A stretch of 64,000 nt of DNA from Thermotoga profunda AZM34c06 (GTDB lineage Bacteria; Thermotogota; Thermotogae; Thermotogales; DSM-5069): assembly GCF_000828675.1 (NCBI RefSeq), contig NZ_AP014510.1, positions 62,001 through 126,000 on the forward strand, in the 5' to 3' direction. A program made the translations under genes and the position numbers. Below, piece after piece: positions 48,317 through 57,413 of this stretch. Under the pieces are notes generated by a model. It saw only the letters and a program-made list of their open reading frames with translations, was not told where the DNA came from and searched no databases. Numbering within the stretch: position 1 is the stretch's first letter; every line of letters starts with the position of its first letter.

Positions 48317-49351
48317 ATGAGAAAGAGGTTTACATTGATATGTTTGATGTTGTTGGTTTTAAGTACAATTATCCTTGCTGATGGATGGACGAATGTTGCT
48401 CAATATGCAAAGAAACCTCCTTATGTGATCGGTTGGAGTATTAACAACGCAGGAATCTCCTGGAGAACGGAATATATTGAGGAATTCAAACAGCAGGCGA
48501 AAAGATTAGGTAATCTTATAAAGGATGTAATTATTCTCAATGCTGATAGCAACATAGCAAAACAGATAGCAGACATTGAGGATCTGGTTGCAAGAGGTGT
48601 TGATGCACTGATTGTTGATCCTCAATCTCCTACCGCATTAGCTCCAATCATAGAGGAAGTTTATAAAAAAGGAATACCAGTAATCATAGTCAATGATCCA
48701 ATAGAAACCGATAAATACACTTGTTATATAAGCACAGACGATTTTGAATTCGGAAAAGTAGGTGCTGAGTGGCTGGTACAAAAACTCGGTGGAAAAGGAA
48801 ATGTTGCAATCCTTGATGGCCTGCCAGGTATGGGTGTAGCAATAGAGAGATTCAATGGAGCTATGTCGGTGTTTCAGAAGTATCCAAACATAAAAATCAT
48901 AGCTCATGAATATGGCGCCTGGTCATATGATAAAGGGAAAATCGCCACGCAAAATATCATCGCTGCTCATAGTGGGAAGATTGATGGAATATGGTCAAGT
49001 GGCGGTGAGATGACACTCGGAGCCATCGATGCTTTCTTAGAAGCAGGTTTACCATTGATTCCTATGACAGGAGAAGCACTGAATGGTTTTGTTAAAAGGT
49101 GGATTCAGGTCCGCAATAAAGGATTCTCAAGCATAGCTCCTTACAAACCCACTTGGCTCAGTGCAGCAGCTTTAGAATATGCTGTCCAGGCATTGATTGG
49201 ATTTCCCGTCCCAAAGAAAATAATCTACCCAACCCCAGTATTTAATGAAAAAGATATCGACAAGATTGTCAGACAAGATCTACCAGATTCTTATTGGCTT
49301 GGTTCATTGTTGCCTGATGAAGTTATAAAAGAAATCTTCAAGGGTCAATGA
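48317..49351 (+). CDS. Periplasmic sugar-type binding protein, copy 1
   Basis: 344 aa with a signal peptide (to about residue 22). RbsB-like type I fold: NADSNIAKQIADIEDLVARG, VDALIVDPQSPTALAPIIEE, GIPVIIVNDPIETDKYTCYI and DDFEFGKVGAEWLV. Captures the substrate for the RbsA-like importer downstream. Strong similarity to the next gene shows tandem duplication. Confidence 0.88.
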   Translation: MRKRFTLICLMLLVLSTIILADGWTNVAQYAKKPPYVIGWSINNAGISWRTEYIEEFKQQAKRLGNLIKDVIILNADSNIAKQIADIEDLVARGVDALIVDPQSPTALAPIIEEVYKKGIPVIIVNDPIETDKYTCYISTDDFEFGKVGAEWLVQKLGGKGNVAILDGLPGMGVAIERFNGAMSVFQKYPNIKIIAHEYGAWSYDKGKIATQNIIAAHSGKIDGIWSSGGEMTLGAIDAFLEAGLPLIPMTGEALNGFVKRWIQVRNKGFSSIAPYKPTWLSAAALEYAVQALIGFPVPKKIIYPTPVFNEKDIDKIVRQDLPDSYWLGSLLPDEVIKEIFKGQ

Positions 49352-49370
49352 TAGTTTGGAGGTGATTGGT

Positions 49371-50414
49371 ATGTTAAAGAAAATGGGTATTAGTTTATTA
49401 ATACTTCTTATGATTTCTTGCTCTATCTTTGGAACATTCGTTTCTGATGAATGGACTGCTGTCAATCAATACAGAAGAGAAGGACCATATGTGATTGGTT
49501 TCAGTAATAGCTTTATGGGAATATCATGGAGGACTCAGTTCATGGCTGAGTTTGAGGAAATGCAGAAGGCTTTTGGTCCAATTATTAAACAAATATATGT
49601 GACGAATGCCGACAATCAAATAGCAAAGCAAATAGCAGATATTGAAGATCTTTTAGCAAAAGGCGTTCACGGTCTTGTTGTTGATCCGGTATCACCAACT
49701 GCTCTTGTCCCAATAATCGAAAGGGCTTATGAAATGGGTATTCCTGTTGTGATAATCAACGACAAAATAAACACAGACAAAATTGCTGCTTACAGAAGTA
49801 CCGATGACTTCGAATTTGGTAAAGCAGGAGCAGAGTGGTTGGTTAAGGCTTTGAATGGAAAAGGTAAAGTTGCTGCTTTGAGAGGAGTAGCAGGTCACGG
49901 TGTTGATGATGATAGATGGGCTGGTGCCAAATCTGTTTTTGACAAGTATCCCAATATAAAAATCGTAGCTCAGGAGTTTGCAGGCTGGTCTTATGATACA
50001 GGTAAAGTTGCCATGCAAAATATTCTTGCAGCACATCCAGATCTTGCCGGAGTTTGGTCCTGTGGTGGTGCGATGTCCAGAGCAGCTGTTGATGTTCTTC
50101 TTGAAAGTGGTCGCAAGCTTATCCCGGTTACGGGAGAAGATGAAAATGGATTTCTCAAGAAATGGCAACAGTTGAGAAGCAAGGGATTCTCAAGTATCGC
50201 CCCAAGTAAACCAACCTGGATAACTCGTGTTGGACTTCAAACCTTGATAGATTTACTCATGGGTATTCCAGTTCCAAAAGTGATGATATATCCTACTCCA
50301 CTCATAACAGATGAAAACCTTGACAAATACGTAAAACCAGATCTTCCAGATACTTACTGGGCAAATTCACTGTTGCTTGAAAAACAGGTTAAGGAACTTC
50401 TTAAAGGTCAATGA
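49371..50414 (+). CDS. Periplasmic sugar-type binding protein, copy 2
   Basis: 347 aa. Signal peptide (MLKKMGISLLILLMISCSIF, with a possible lipobox-like Cys) and the same blocks as copy 1 (NADNQIAKQIADIEDLLAKG, DDFEFGKAGAEWLV, LPDTYWANSLL near the end). The differences are concentrated in the second domain around RGVAGHGVDDDRW versus DGLPGMGVAIERF, so ligand preference may differ. ATG at 49371 is 8 bases after GGAGG. Confidence 0.88.
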   Translation: MLKKMGISLLILLMISCSIFGTFVSDEWTAVNQYRREGPYVIGFSNSFMGISWRTQFMAEFEEMQKAFGPIIKQIYVTNADNQIAKQIADIEDLLAKGVHGLVVDPVSPTALVPIIERAYEMGIPVVIINDKINTDKIAAYRSTDDFEFGKAGAEWLVKALNGKGKVAALRGVAGHGVDDDRWAGAKSVFDKYPNIKIVAQEFAGWSYDTGKVAMQNILAAHPDLAGVWSCGGAMSRAAVDVLLESGRKLIPVTGEDENGFLKKWQQLRSKGFSSIAPSKPTWITRVGLQTLIDLLMGIPVPKVMIYPTPLITDENLDKYVKPDLPDTYWANSLLLEKQVKELLKGQ

Positions 50415-50438
50415 GTAGTTGCATTTTATATTTGTTTT

Positions 50439-50464
50439 GCAGGCGCTCATATAGGAGCGCCTGC
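50439..50464 (+). terminator. Intra-operon hairpin between binding protein and ATPase genes
   Basis: GCAGGCGCTC (50439-50448) pairs perfectly with GAGCGCCTGC (50455-50464), loop ATATAG. No T-run follows, so it more likely stabilises the upstream binding-protein mRNA than stops transcription. Confidence 0.65.
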
Positions 50465-50488
50465 TATTAGGTGAGAGGTGAAAAGATA

Positions 50489-52030
50489 ATGCAAGATATG
50501 ATTTTGAGCGTGGACGGTGTGACTAAGAAATTTCCTGGAGTAAGAGCTTTGAATAATGTTTCACTACAATGTCATAAAGGTACTGTGCATGGTTTAGTAG
50601 GTGAAAACGGTGCAGGAAAGTCAACATTGATAAAGATCTTGTCTGGTGTATATAAACCAGACACAGGTAGGATAATATTTGATGGAAAAGAAATCCTTTT
50701 TACCTCGCCTCGAGAAGCTATTCTCAATGGTATCCGAACAGTCCATCAGGAATTCAGTTTAGTGCCCTTCCTGTCGATTGCAGAAAATATCTTCATAGAG
50801 GATTCGCAAGCCGGAAAATTTTTCATATCTCGAAATAGAATGGCTTCAGAAGCTACTAAGTTAGCTAAGATGCTTGATCTCAATCGACCCGCCAATACTC
50901 TTGTTGTTGATTTAAGTGTTGGTGAACAGCAACTTGTTGAAATTATGAGAGCCCTTGCTCATGATGCAAAGTTACTCATACTTGATGAACCAACAGCTTC
51001 TTTGGTTCCTGACGAAGTAGAAAGATTGTTTGAGATAATAAAAAGACTTAGGAATAGTGGAGCAACGGTAATATTCGTATCTCACAGACTTCCTGAAATT
51101 TTGGAGATTTGTGATGTAGTTACAGTATTGAAAGACGGTGAAGTGGTTGGTACCTACGAGACCTCAACCTTGGATCAGGAGAAATTAGCAAGTCTTATGG
51201 TTGGTAGAGAAATGAAAAAGATGTTTCCGGAACATTTCAATGAGGACGTCAAGGAGGAAATCTTGAGGATAGATGAATTATCGATAAAGGATCTAAGAGA
51301 TTCTGTTAGTCTTGTACTGTATAAGGGGGAAATTCTGGGCCTGTATGGGCTTGAAGGGCAAGGCCAACGTGAATTCATGAGGTCTTTGGCTGGATTAGGA
51401 ATAATCGAATCTGGAAAGATCATTATCAATGGCAAGCAAATGAAAATTAGAAATCCTGCCGATGCAGTAAAAAACGGCATTATATATGTCCCATCTGACA
51501 GAAAAATAGAGGGTTTGGCTGTGAATCTCTCTGTATATGAAAACATCGGTATGGCAGCGTTGATGGCAACAAATGATAAAGTTGTGTCGGAAAGTAAGCT
51601 TCAAGCTGCATACCGCAAAGTTATACAGTTGTTTTCTGTAAAGGCAAGTAGCCCAACACAGAAGGCAATAAATCTTAGCGGAGGAAATCAGCAAAAGGTA
51701 GTTCTTGGAAAATGGTTTGGTACGGATTTTCTACCTTCCATTTTGTTACTTGATGAACCAACGCGCGGGGTTGACGTCGGAACGAAAGTAGAGATATATT
51801 CAATACTCCGCAAATTAGCATCCACTGGCATAGGAGTAATTGTTTCCAGTAGCGACATGATGGAAATGCTTGGACTATGTGATCGAATAATTACGTTTCA
51901 TGACCATAAAATAACAGGTGAATGTAGTTGGAAGGATTTTTCTGAAGAAAAGATCATGTCACTTGCGGCAGGTATTTCTACAGAGACATCACAGAATTCT
52001 TCTCAAGGAGGTATTGGATATGCATCTTGA
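50489..52030 (+). CDS. Sugar ABC transporter ATPase, RbsA type
   Basis: 513 aa with two fused ATPase domains. First: GENGAGKSTLIKILSG, DLSVGEQQLVEIMRAL, LLILDEPTASL. Second: LYGLEGQGQREFMRSLAG (degenerate Walker A), NLSGGNQQKVVLGKWF, ILLLDEPTRGVDVGTK. This unequal pair is normal for RbsA/MglA. ATG at 50489 follows GAGAGGTGAAAAGATA; its 3' end overlaps the first permease by 11 bases. Confidence 0.93.
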   Translation: MQDMILSVDGVTKKFPGVRALNNVSLQCHKGTVHGLVGENGAGKSTLIKILSGVYKPDTGRIIFDGKEILFTSPREAILNGIRTVHQEFSLVPFLSIAENIFIEDSQAGKFFISRNRMASEATKLAKMLDLNRPANTLVVDLSVGEQQLVEIMRALAHDAKLLILDEPTASLVPDEVERLFEIIKRLRNSGATVIFVSHRLPEILEICDVVTVLKDGEVVGTYETSTLDQEKLASLMVGREMKKMFPEHFNEDVKEEILRIDELSIKDLRDSVSLVLYKGEILGLYGLEGQGQREFMRSLAGLGIIESGKIIINGKQMKIRNPADAVKNGIIYVPSDRKIEGLAVNLSVYENIGMAALMATNDKVVSESKLQAAYRKVIQLFSVKASSPTQKAINLSGGNQQKVVLGKWFGTDFLPSILLLDEPTRGVDVGTKVEIYSILRKLASTGIGVIVSSSDMMEMLGLCDRIITFHDHKITGECSWKDFSEEKIMSLAAGISTETSQNSSQGGIGYAS

Positions 52031-52982
52031 CAAAAAACGAAGCAAGCGAGAAAACTGGTTCATAGCTTTTGTTGCCTTTGTCGTGTTATTTGGTGTGGCA
52101 TTGATTTTTTCTGACACATTTCGCACATCAAGAAATATAACGAATTTGATAGTTCAGATAACTCCACTTGGATTAGTAACTCTCGGCCAAATGTTTGTGA
52201 TCATAACAGGAGGCATAGATCTATCTGTTGGATCTGTTTTGAGTTTAGCGACCGCCGTGGCAGCGAACACAATGAAAAATTCCGGTATTATACCTTCTAT
52301 ATTCATGGTTTATGGATTGTGTATTGTTATAGGTTTGATTAACGGTCTTGCGATATCGATTTTTGGGATGAACAGTTTTGTGACAACTTTGGCTACTATG
52401 ATAATTGCTCAAGGCTTGACGTTATATTTATTACCAGCTCCAGGAGGTATTATTCCATATTCATTTGTCAAGTTCATAATGCGTAACTATTTTTTGGGGC
52501 TACCCATCTTTGTGTGGTTCTTTGTTATTTCGGCATCGATATTATCGATCTTCCTATACAAGACAAGATTTGGGTTGAATCTATATGCTATTGGTGGCAA
52601 TAAGTTGGCAGCATCCTTGTCAGGAATTCCAGTTCGAAAAACTTTGATACTCGCCTACGTTTTGAGCAGTATCATGGCTGCATCCAGTGGTTTGCTCATG
52701 ACCGCACGCATTTCATGTGGAGATCCATTGGTAGGTCAACCCTATGTATTGGATTCAATAGGAGCAGCGGCGATAGGTGGAATCAGCCTTTCTGGTGGTA
52801 GAGGCGGTGTAATCTGTGCTGTTATTGGCACTTTTATCATAGGCAGCATATCGAATATATTGAATATGTTTGGTGTTACACCATACTGGCAATATGTTTT
52901 GAAATCTATAATGATAGTTTCTGCTATTACGTTTGCAACTAAATTAGAACGTCTTGGTGGTAGATCCATTAACAACAATTAA
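52020..52982 (+). CDS. Sugar ABC transporter permease 1, RbsC type
   Basis: 320 aa, about nine helices. GLVTLGQMFVIITGGIDLSVGSVLSL, the conserved RbsC core, is split here over residues 49-75; NKLAASLSGIPVRKTLILAY and GAAAIGGISLSGGRG follow. ATG at 52020 follows CAAGGAGGTATTGGAT; the longer reading overlapping the ATPase is rejected. Confidence 0.92.
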   Translation: MHLDKKRSKRENWFIAFVAFVVLFGVALIFSDTFRTSRNITNLIVQITPLGLVTLGQMFVIITGGIDLSVGSVLSLATAVAANTMKNSGIIPSIFMVYGLCIVIGLINGLAISIFGMNSFVTTLATMIIAQGLTLYLLPAPGGIIPYSFVKFIMRNYFLGLPIFVWFFVISASILSIFLYKTRFGLNLYAIGGNKLAASLSGIPVRKTLILAYVLSSIMAASSGLLMTARISCGDPLVGQPYVLDSIGAAAIGGISLSGGRGGVICAVIGTFIIGSISNILNMFGVTPYWQYVLKSIMIVSAITFATKLERLGGRSINNN

Positions 52983-53002
52983 GTGGGAGGATGTGGAAAA
53001 AG

Positions 53003-53959
53003 ATGAAGAATTCTCCAATCAGCAGGATTTTTTCGAATAGGTTTGCTTTTTCATTAATAATACTCGTGTTGTTCATAATTTTCTCTGGTATAATTCAGCC
53101 AAATTATTTCGATCCTCGACATATTTTCACGGTTATCCAACAAGCAGCACCACTCATAGTTGCTGCATTAGGTCAGATCTTTGTTGTTTTCACAGGAGGT
53201 ATTGACCTTTCTGTTGGATCAATTCTTATATTTACTGATGTTTTTGCTGCTTCATTGATGATGGGAACAAATGAGCGAACAATATATGCTGTCATGGTCT
53301 CTTTAATAGTTGGAAGTGCATTTGGATTTGTCAATGGAATAGGTGTAGAATTGCTGAATCTTCCTCCATTGGTTATGACACTCGCGTCTTCTATAGGAGT
53401 TCAAGGATTGATGTACTTGTGGTGCAGGGGTTTTCCGCGTGGTGGCGCTTCACCAATACTCAGATATATAGGAACAGCAAGATGGGGAATCATTCCAGTT
53501 TCTATTCTCATATGGGGTATAGCAGTTTTGATAAGCGCTCTCTTGGCGCAACGGACCAGATTGGGATGGTCGTTAAAATTCCTTGGATCTAACAGAAAAG
53601 CAGCTCATGCAATGGGGATAAGTTGCAAATTTGCTGGAGTAACTGCCTATGTTTTATCAGGTATGTTTGCATCTTTGGCGGGAATTTTGATTTTGGGTTA
53701 TGTTGGTATACCAAGCTTAGTTTTGGGTGATGACTATACCATGGCTTCTATAGCGGCAGCAGTTCTGGGAGGAGTGAGTCTCTCTGGTGGAGTTGGGAGT
53801 GTTTTGGGAGCAGTTACCGGTGGTTTGCTAATGAGATATATTCTAGCATTGTTGACAGCTTTCAATGTTTCTGCAGGTGGAAAGTACATTGTCGAGGGTA
53901 TTGTGATATTCACCATGATAGCTATGTTGACCTTTCGTGAAAAAGAAGGGGGAGTTTAA
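53003..53959 (+). CDS. Sugar ABC transporter permease 2, RbsC type
   Basis: About 318 aa. IVAALGQIFVVFTGGIDLSVG, NRKAAHAMGISCKFAGVTAY and SIAAAVLGGVSLSGGVGS show the same family as permease 1, so the channel may be a heterodimer. ATG at 53003 has a suitable distance to GGGAGG; ATG at 52991 directly abuts it. Confidence 0.9.
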   Translation: MKNSPISRIFSNRFAFSLIILVLFIIFSGIIQPNYFDPRHIFTVIQQAAPLIVAALGQIFVVFTGGIDLSVGSILIFTDVFAASLMMGTNERTIYAVMVSLIVGSAFGFVNGIGVELLNLPPLVMTLASSIGVQGLMYLWCRGFPRGGASPILRYIGTARWGIIPVSILIWGIAVLISALLAQRTRLGWSLKFLGSNRKAAHAMGISCKFAGVTAYVLSGMFASLAGILILGYVGIPSLVLGDDYTMASIAAAVLGGVSLSGGVGSVLGAVTGGLLMRYILALLTAFNVSAGGKYIVEGIVIFTMIAMLTFREKEGGV

Positions 53960-53961
53960 TT

Positions 53962-55152
53962 ATGTCTACTGTTGTTATAGAAAAGATTTCCAATTCATTG
54001 GAGGATACTGCAAATAAATGTTTTCAAAAAATGGGAGGAATCAAAAATTTTCTAACCCCAGGAGACACAGTGCTCATTAAACCCAATTTTGTTGGTCCTA
54101 TAGGAAGTAAGCAAGGAGCAACGACAGATGTGGAACTTGTGAAAATTTTGGCTGAAATGGCAGTTCAGAATGGAGCAAAACGAGTTTATATAGCCGAATC
54201 TTCCGCAACATGTTTTTCTACAGGAGATGTCATTAAAAAGATACAGCTTGAACAAGCCCTTAGAAAATTCAAAGGCGAAAAAGTGCACTTTGTAGATCTG
54301 GATCAAGAAAATGTGATCAAAATGAATGCGCCAGAAGATTTTTTTCTAAAACAGATACCTGTACCAGAATTGTTGACGAAAGTAGATCGCATTTGGAATG
54401 TACCTAAAGCCAAGGTTCATTATATAGATGCTATAACGTGTGCTGTAAAAAATTATGTTGGTTTTCTGCCACGCGAATTTAGATTATCAGTTCATCAAAG
54501 TAGACTGAGCCATGTAGTTGCGGTTATGCATAAATTGTTTCCAGAATCTCTGGTTTTGGTAGATGCTGGGGTTATAGGAGAAGGAGAGGGACCACTGAAT
54601 GTTAAACCTGTTCTGCTTGACTATATAGTGACCAGTAGTGACCCAGTTGCTGTAGATGTAATTATTGGAAAGATGTTTGGCTTTCAACCACAAGAAATTG
54701 AATTTGCTATGAATGCCTTTAACATGGGAATTGGTGATATTAATCCCCTGTGCTTACTTGAAGCATCAGAGACTAATGTATTCAAAATTAACTCGAACTT
54801 TAAAAAACCTGTTAGGGGTATCGTAAACAGATACAAACCTTTCAGGATTATTTTAGGTGGTGCTTGTTATGGGTGTTTAACCTGGTTAAAGGGTACATTG
54901 GAAGGCTGGATACTTGATGGAACCATGGACAAACTGGAAAAAGCCGGAATCAGGATAAGTGTGATGGTTGGATACAACGCCACAGATGAAAGATTTGATG
55001 AATTTATTCAGAATCCTTATGTCGTATTGGGGGATTGCACTCCTGAGAAGTACAAAAATGATCCTCGAGTTATATGTGCTCCAGGTTGTTGTCCCGGCGA
55101 GAAAATTCCATCTGCACTTGAAAGGGCAATTTCAATAGCAATGAAAAAATAA
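53962..55152 (+). CDS. DUF362-family protein with Cys-rich C-terminus
   Basis: 396 aa. The opening VLIKPNFVGPIGSKQGATTD and the DAGVIGEGEGPLNVKPVLLD, YIVTSSDPVAVDVIIGKM region match DUF362. The last quarter adds six Cys: Cys302 and Cys305 (ACYGC), Cys359, and Cys372, Cys376, Cys377 (CAPGCCPGEK), enough for a metal or iron-sulfur site. Function unknown. It lies between the ABC permeases and two hydroxyacid enzymes, and might be a redox or racemase-type partner. Confidence 0.75.
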   Translation: MSTVVIEKISNSLEDTANKCFQKMGGIKNFLTPGDTVLIKPNFVGPIGSKQGATTDVELVKILAEMAVQNGAKRVYIAESSATCFSTGDVIKKIQLEQALRKFKGEKVHFVDLDQENVIKMNAPEDFFLKQIPVPELLTKVDRIWNVPKAKVHYIDAITCAVKNYVGFLPREFRLSVHQSRLSHVVAVMHKLFPESLVLVDAGVIGEGEGPLNVKPVLLDYIVTSSDPVAVDVIIGKMFGFQPQEIEFAMNAFNMGIGDINPLCLLEASETNVFKINSNFKKPVRGIVNRYKPFRIILGGACYGCLTWLKGTLEGWILDGTMDKLEKAGIRISVMVGYNATDERFDEFIQNPYVVLGDCTPEKYKNDPRVICAPGCCPGEKIPSALERAISIAMKK

Positions 55153-55179
55153 AAATCGGGCTGATGAGGAGGCTGTGTC

Positions 55180-56145
55180 ATGCCAAAGGTTTTGGTTGCA
55201 GCAAGGACGTTTGGTAAATACTCTCAAGAACCTGTTGATTTCTTGAGGAAACATGGTTTTGAAGTCATAGTTTTTGACAAAGAAGATTTATCGAGTGTCA
55301 TAAGTGATGTTGATGCTCTAATTATTGGTACTCCAAAGGTTACAGAGAATATGCTTGTTAATTCTCATGTCAAAATCATATCAAAACACGGGGTAGGGGT
55401 CGATAACATTGATCTTGCAGCAGCTACAAGATTAGGAATACCAGTAACTATAGCACAAGGTGCAAATACTGAGTCTGTAGCAGAGTTAGTCATAGGATTC
55501 ATTTTTTCATTAGCAAGAAATATAGTTTTTGCACATATAAACGTTAAAGAAAATCTATGGCCAAATGTAATTGGTATGGAAGTTCATGATAAGGTGCTCG
55601 GACTACTTGGATTTGGAGCCATAGCTAGAGAAGTTGCAAAAAGAGCGTTGTGTCTCGGAATGAAAGTTGCTTCATATGACCCGTATGTAAGCAAAGAAGA
55701 TATAGAAAGAACTGGTGTAACATATGTCAATTTTGATGAAATTTTCAAAATTTCTGATTTTGTCTCAATACATGTACCCTTAAATGAAAAGACAAGAAAT
55801 CTAGTAGGAGAAAACGAGCTAAAAATCATGAAGAAAACAGCTTTTCTGATAAACACCGCAAGAGGAGGAGTAATAGAAGAAAAGAGTTTGATAAAAGCAT
55901 TGAAAGAAAGATGGATAAATGGAGCGGCACTTGATGTCTTCAATGAGGAACCTCTCAATCCAAGTTCAGAATTGTTTACTTGCGGAAATGTTGTGATGAC
56001 TCCTCACATGGGCGCGCATACAATTGAAGCAGTTTACCGCATGAACATGATGGCTGCCAAATCTATTGTTGATTTTTTTGAAGGACGCATACCTGCACAC
56101 ATAGTCAACAAAGAAGTTCTATCTAAACTGCAAAAGAGAGGTTGA
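55180..56145 (+). CDS. D-isomer-specific 2-hydroxyacid dehydrogenase
   Basis: 321 aa. NAD(P)-linked interconversion of a 2-keto acid and a D-2-hydroxyacid. NAD loop LGLLGFGAIAREVAKRA, catalytic Arg in NTARGGVIEE, Glu in LDVFNEEPLN and His in TPHMGAHT are all present. Length fits the PGDH-like catalytic core without an ACT domain. GAGGAGGCTGTGTC precedes ATG. Next to a LarA-type racemase, it could oxidise the D-epimer made by that enzyme. Confidence 0.88.
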   Translation: MPKVLVAARTFGKYSQEPVDFLRKHGFEVIVFDKEDLSSVISDVDALIIGTPKVTENMLVNSHVKIISKHGVGVDNIDLAAATRLGIPVTIAQGANTESVAELVIGFIFSLARNIVFAHINVKENLWPNVIGMEVHDKVLGLLGFGAIAREVAKRALCLGMKVASYDPYVSKEDIERTGVTYVNFDEIFKISDFVSIHVPLNEKTRNLVGENELKIMKKTAFLINTARGGVIEEKSLIKALKERWINGAALDVFNEEPLNPSSELFTCGNVVMTPHMGAHTIEAVYRMNMMAAKSIVDFFEGRIPAHIVNKEVLSKLQKRG

Positions 56146-56152
56146 TTCAATA

Positions 56153-57394
56153 ATGAAGATAGAGTATTATGACTTTGCTCAAGCTACAGTACCTGATGAC
56201 AGAGTCAAAGCTATTTTGGAGCCACAACATATTTCTGGAATTGAGTTGAATGAATTTGATTTGCAATTAAGAAAATTACTGCAGGAAAAGCTCGTTGATA
56301 AATTACGTGGTGTGAAAAAACTGTTGCTTTTGATTGATGACATAACAAGACAGACACCAGTGTCGTGGATTTTACCGGCGGTGATTGATACTGCCAATTA
56401 TTGTGGAATAGATGACTCATCAATTACTATTCTTGTGGCCACTGGAACACACAGGAGTATGACTTTGTCAGAACAGATAAGAAAATGTGGTGAGTCAATC
56501 GTAAAAAGGATAAAAATAATATTTCATAACTACAAAGAAGATGTTGTTGAACTTGGGACAACACCTAAAGGGACTAAGATAGTTGTCAACAAACTCGTTT
56601 TGGAACATGATTTTGTCATTGGTATAGGAATGGTTGTACCCCATAGAGTTGCTGGATTCAGTGGTGGTGGAAAGATAGTTCAACCGGGTATTTCCGGTGA
56701 AGAAACCACAGGTCAGACTCATTGGCTTAGCGCCCAATTTGAAGGGCGAGAGATTCTTGGAAAGGTAGAGAATCCCGTTCGAGAAGAAATAGAAGCCGTT
56801 GCCGCCGCGGCTGGATTGAGGTTCATAATAAATGTCCTTCCTGATCGAAATGGTAGACCCATAAGAGTTTTTGCAGGTGACCCATTATCGACCTTCAAAG
56901 AAGCAGCTGAATTCGCAAAAAAAGTTTATGGAGTAATTGCTAAAAGTTCAAAAATAGTTATCACTGATTCTTATCCTGCTGATATCGAAATGTGGCAGGC
57001 ATCCAAGGGGATATATTCGGCAGATCTTGTCTTGGAAAAAGATGGTGTTTTGATACTTGTATCGCCATGCACAGAAGGTGTAGGCGCAGAATTTGGAAAT
57101 CTCATGATACGGTATGGCTATAGAGGATATCAGGATGTCAAATTTCTTATTGAAACAGGCGAACTGAAAAATTTAATAGTAGCAGCGCATCTTGTACATG
57201 TTGGAAGAGTAATAAAAGATAAAGGTATAGGTATTCTGGTATCCCCGGGTATAAGTTCAGATATCGGTAAAAAATTGGGATTTGTTCCAGCCAAGAATTT
57301 AGATGAAGCAATAAAAATGGCCGAAGTTCTTGTTGGACCACAGGATTTTGTTATTTGCAAGTGTGGAGGAGAATTGTTGCCAATAATTGAGTAG
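56153..57394 (+). CDS. LarA-family nickel-pincer racemase/epimerase
   Basis: 413 aa. LarA inverts an alpha-hydroxyacid by hydride transfer using a nickel pincer nucleotide. All four residues known to matter in lactate racemase can be placed with the same spacing: His100 (ATGTHR), His164 (VVPHR), Lys174 (SGGGKIV, the cofactor-bound Lys) and His190 (GQTHW). Family members act on lactate, malate, hydroxyglutarate or gluconate. No larB, larC or larE cofactor genes are in the window, so the cofactor must be made elsewhere. Substrate unknown. Confidence 0.85.
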   Translation: MKIEYYDFAQATVPDDRVKAILEPQHISGIELNEFDLQLRKLLQEKLVDKLRGVKKLLLLIDDITRQTPVSWILPAVIDTANYCGIDDSSITILVATGTHRSMTLSEQIRKCGESIVKRIKIIFHNYKEDVVELGTTPKGTKIVVNKLVLEHDFVIGIGMVVPHRVAGFSGGGKIVQPGISGEETTGQTHWLSAQFEGREILGKVENPVREEIEAVAAAAGLRFIINVLPDRNGRPIRVFAGDPLSTFKEAAEFAKKVYGVIAKSSKIVITDSYPADIEMWQASKGIYSADLVLEKDGVLILVSPCTEGVGAEFGNLMIRYGYRGYQDVKFLIETGELKNLIVAAHLVHVGRVIKDKGIGILVSPGISSDIGKKLGFVPAKNLDEAIKMAEVLVGPQDFVICKCGGELLPIIE

Positions 57395-57413
57395 AAAAGA
57401 AGGTGGTGTTTTA

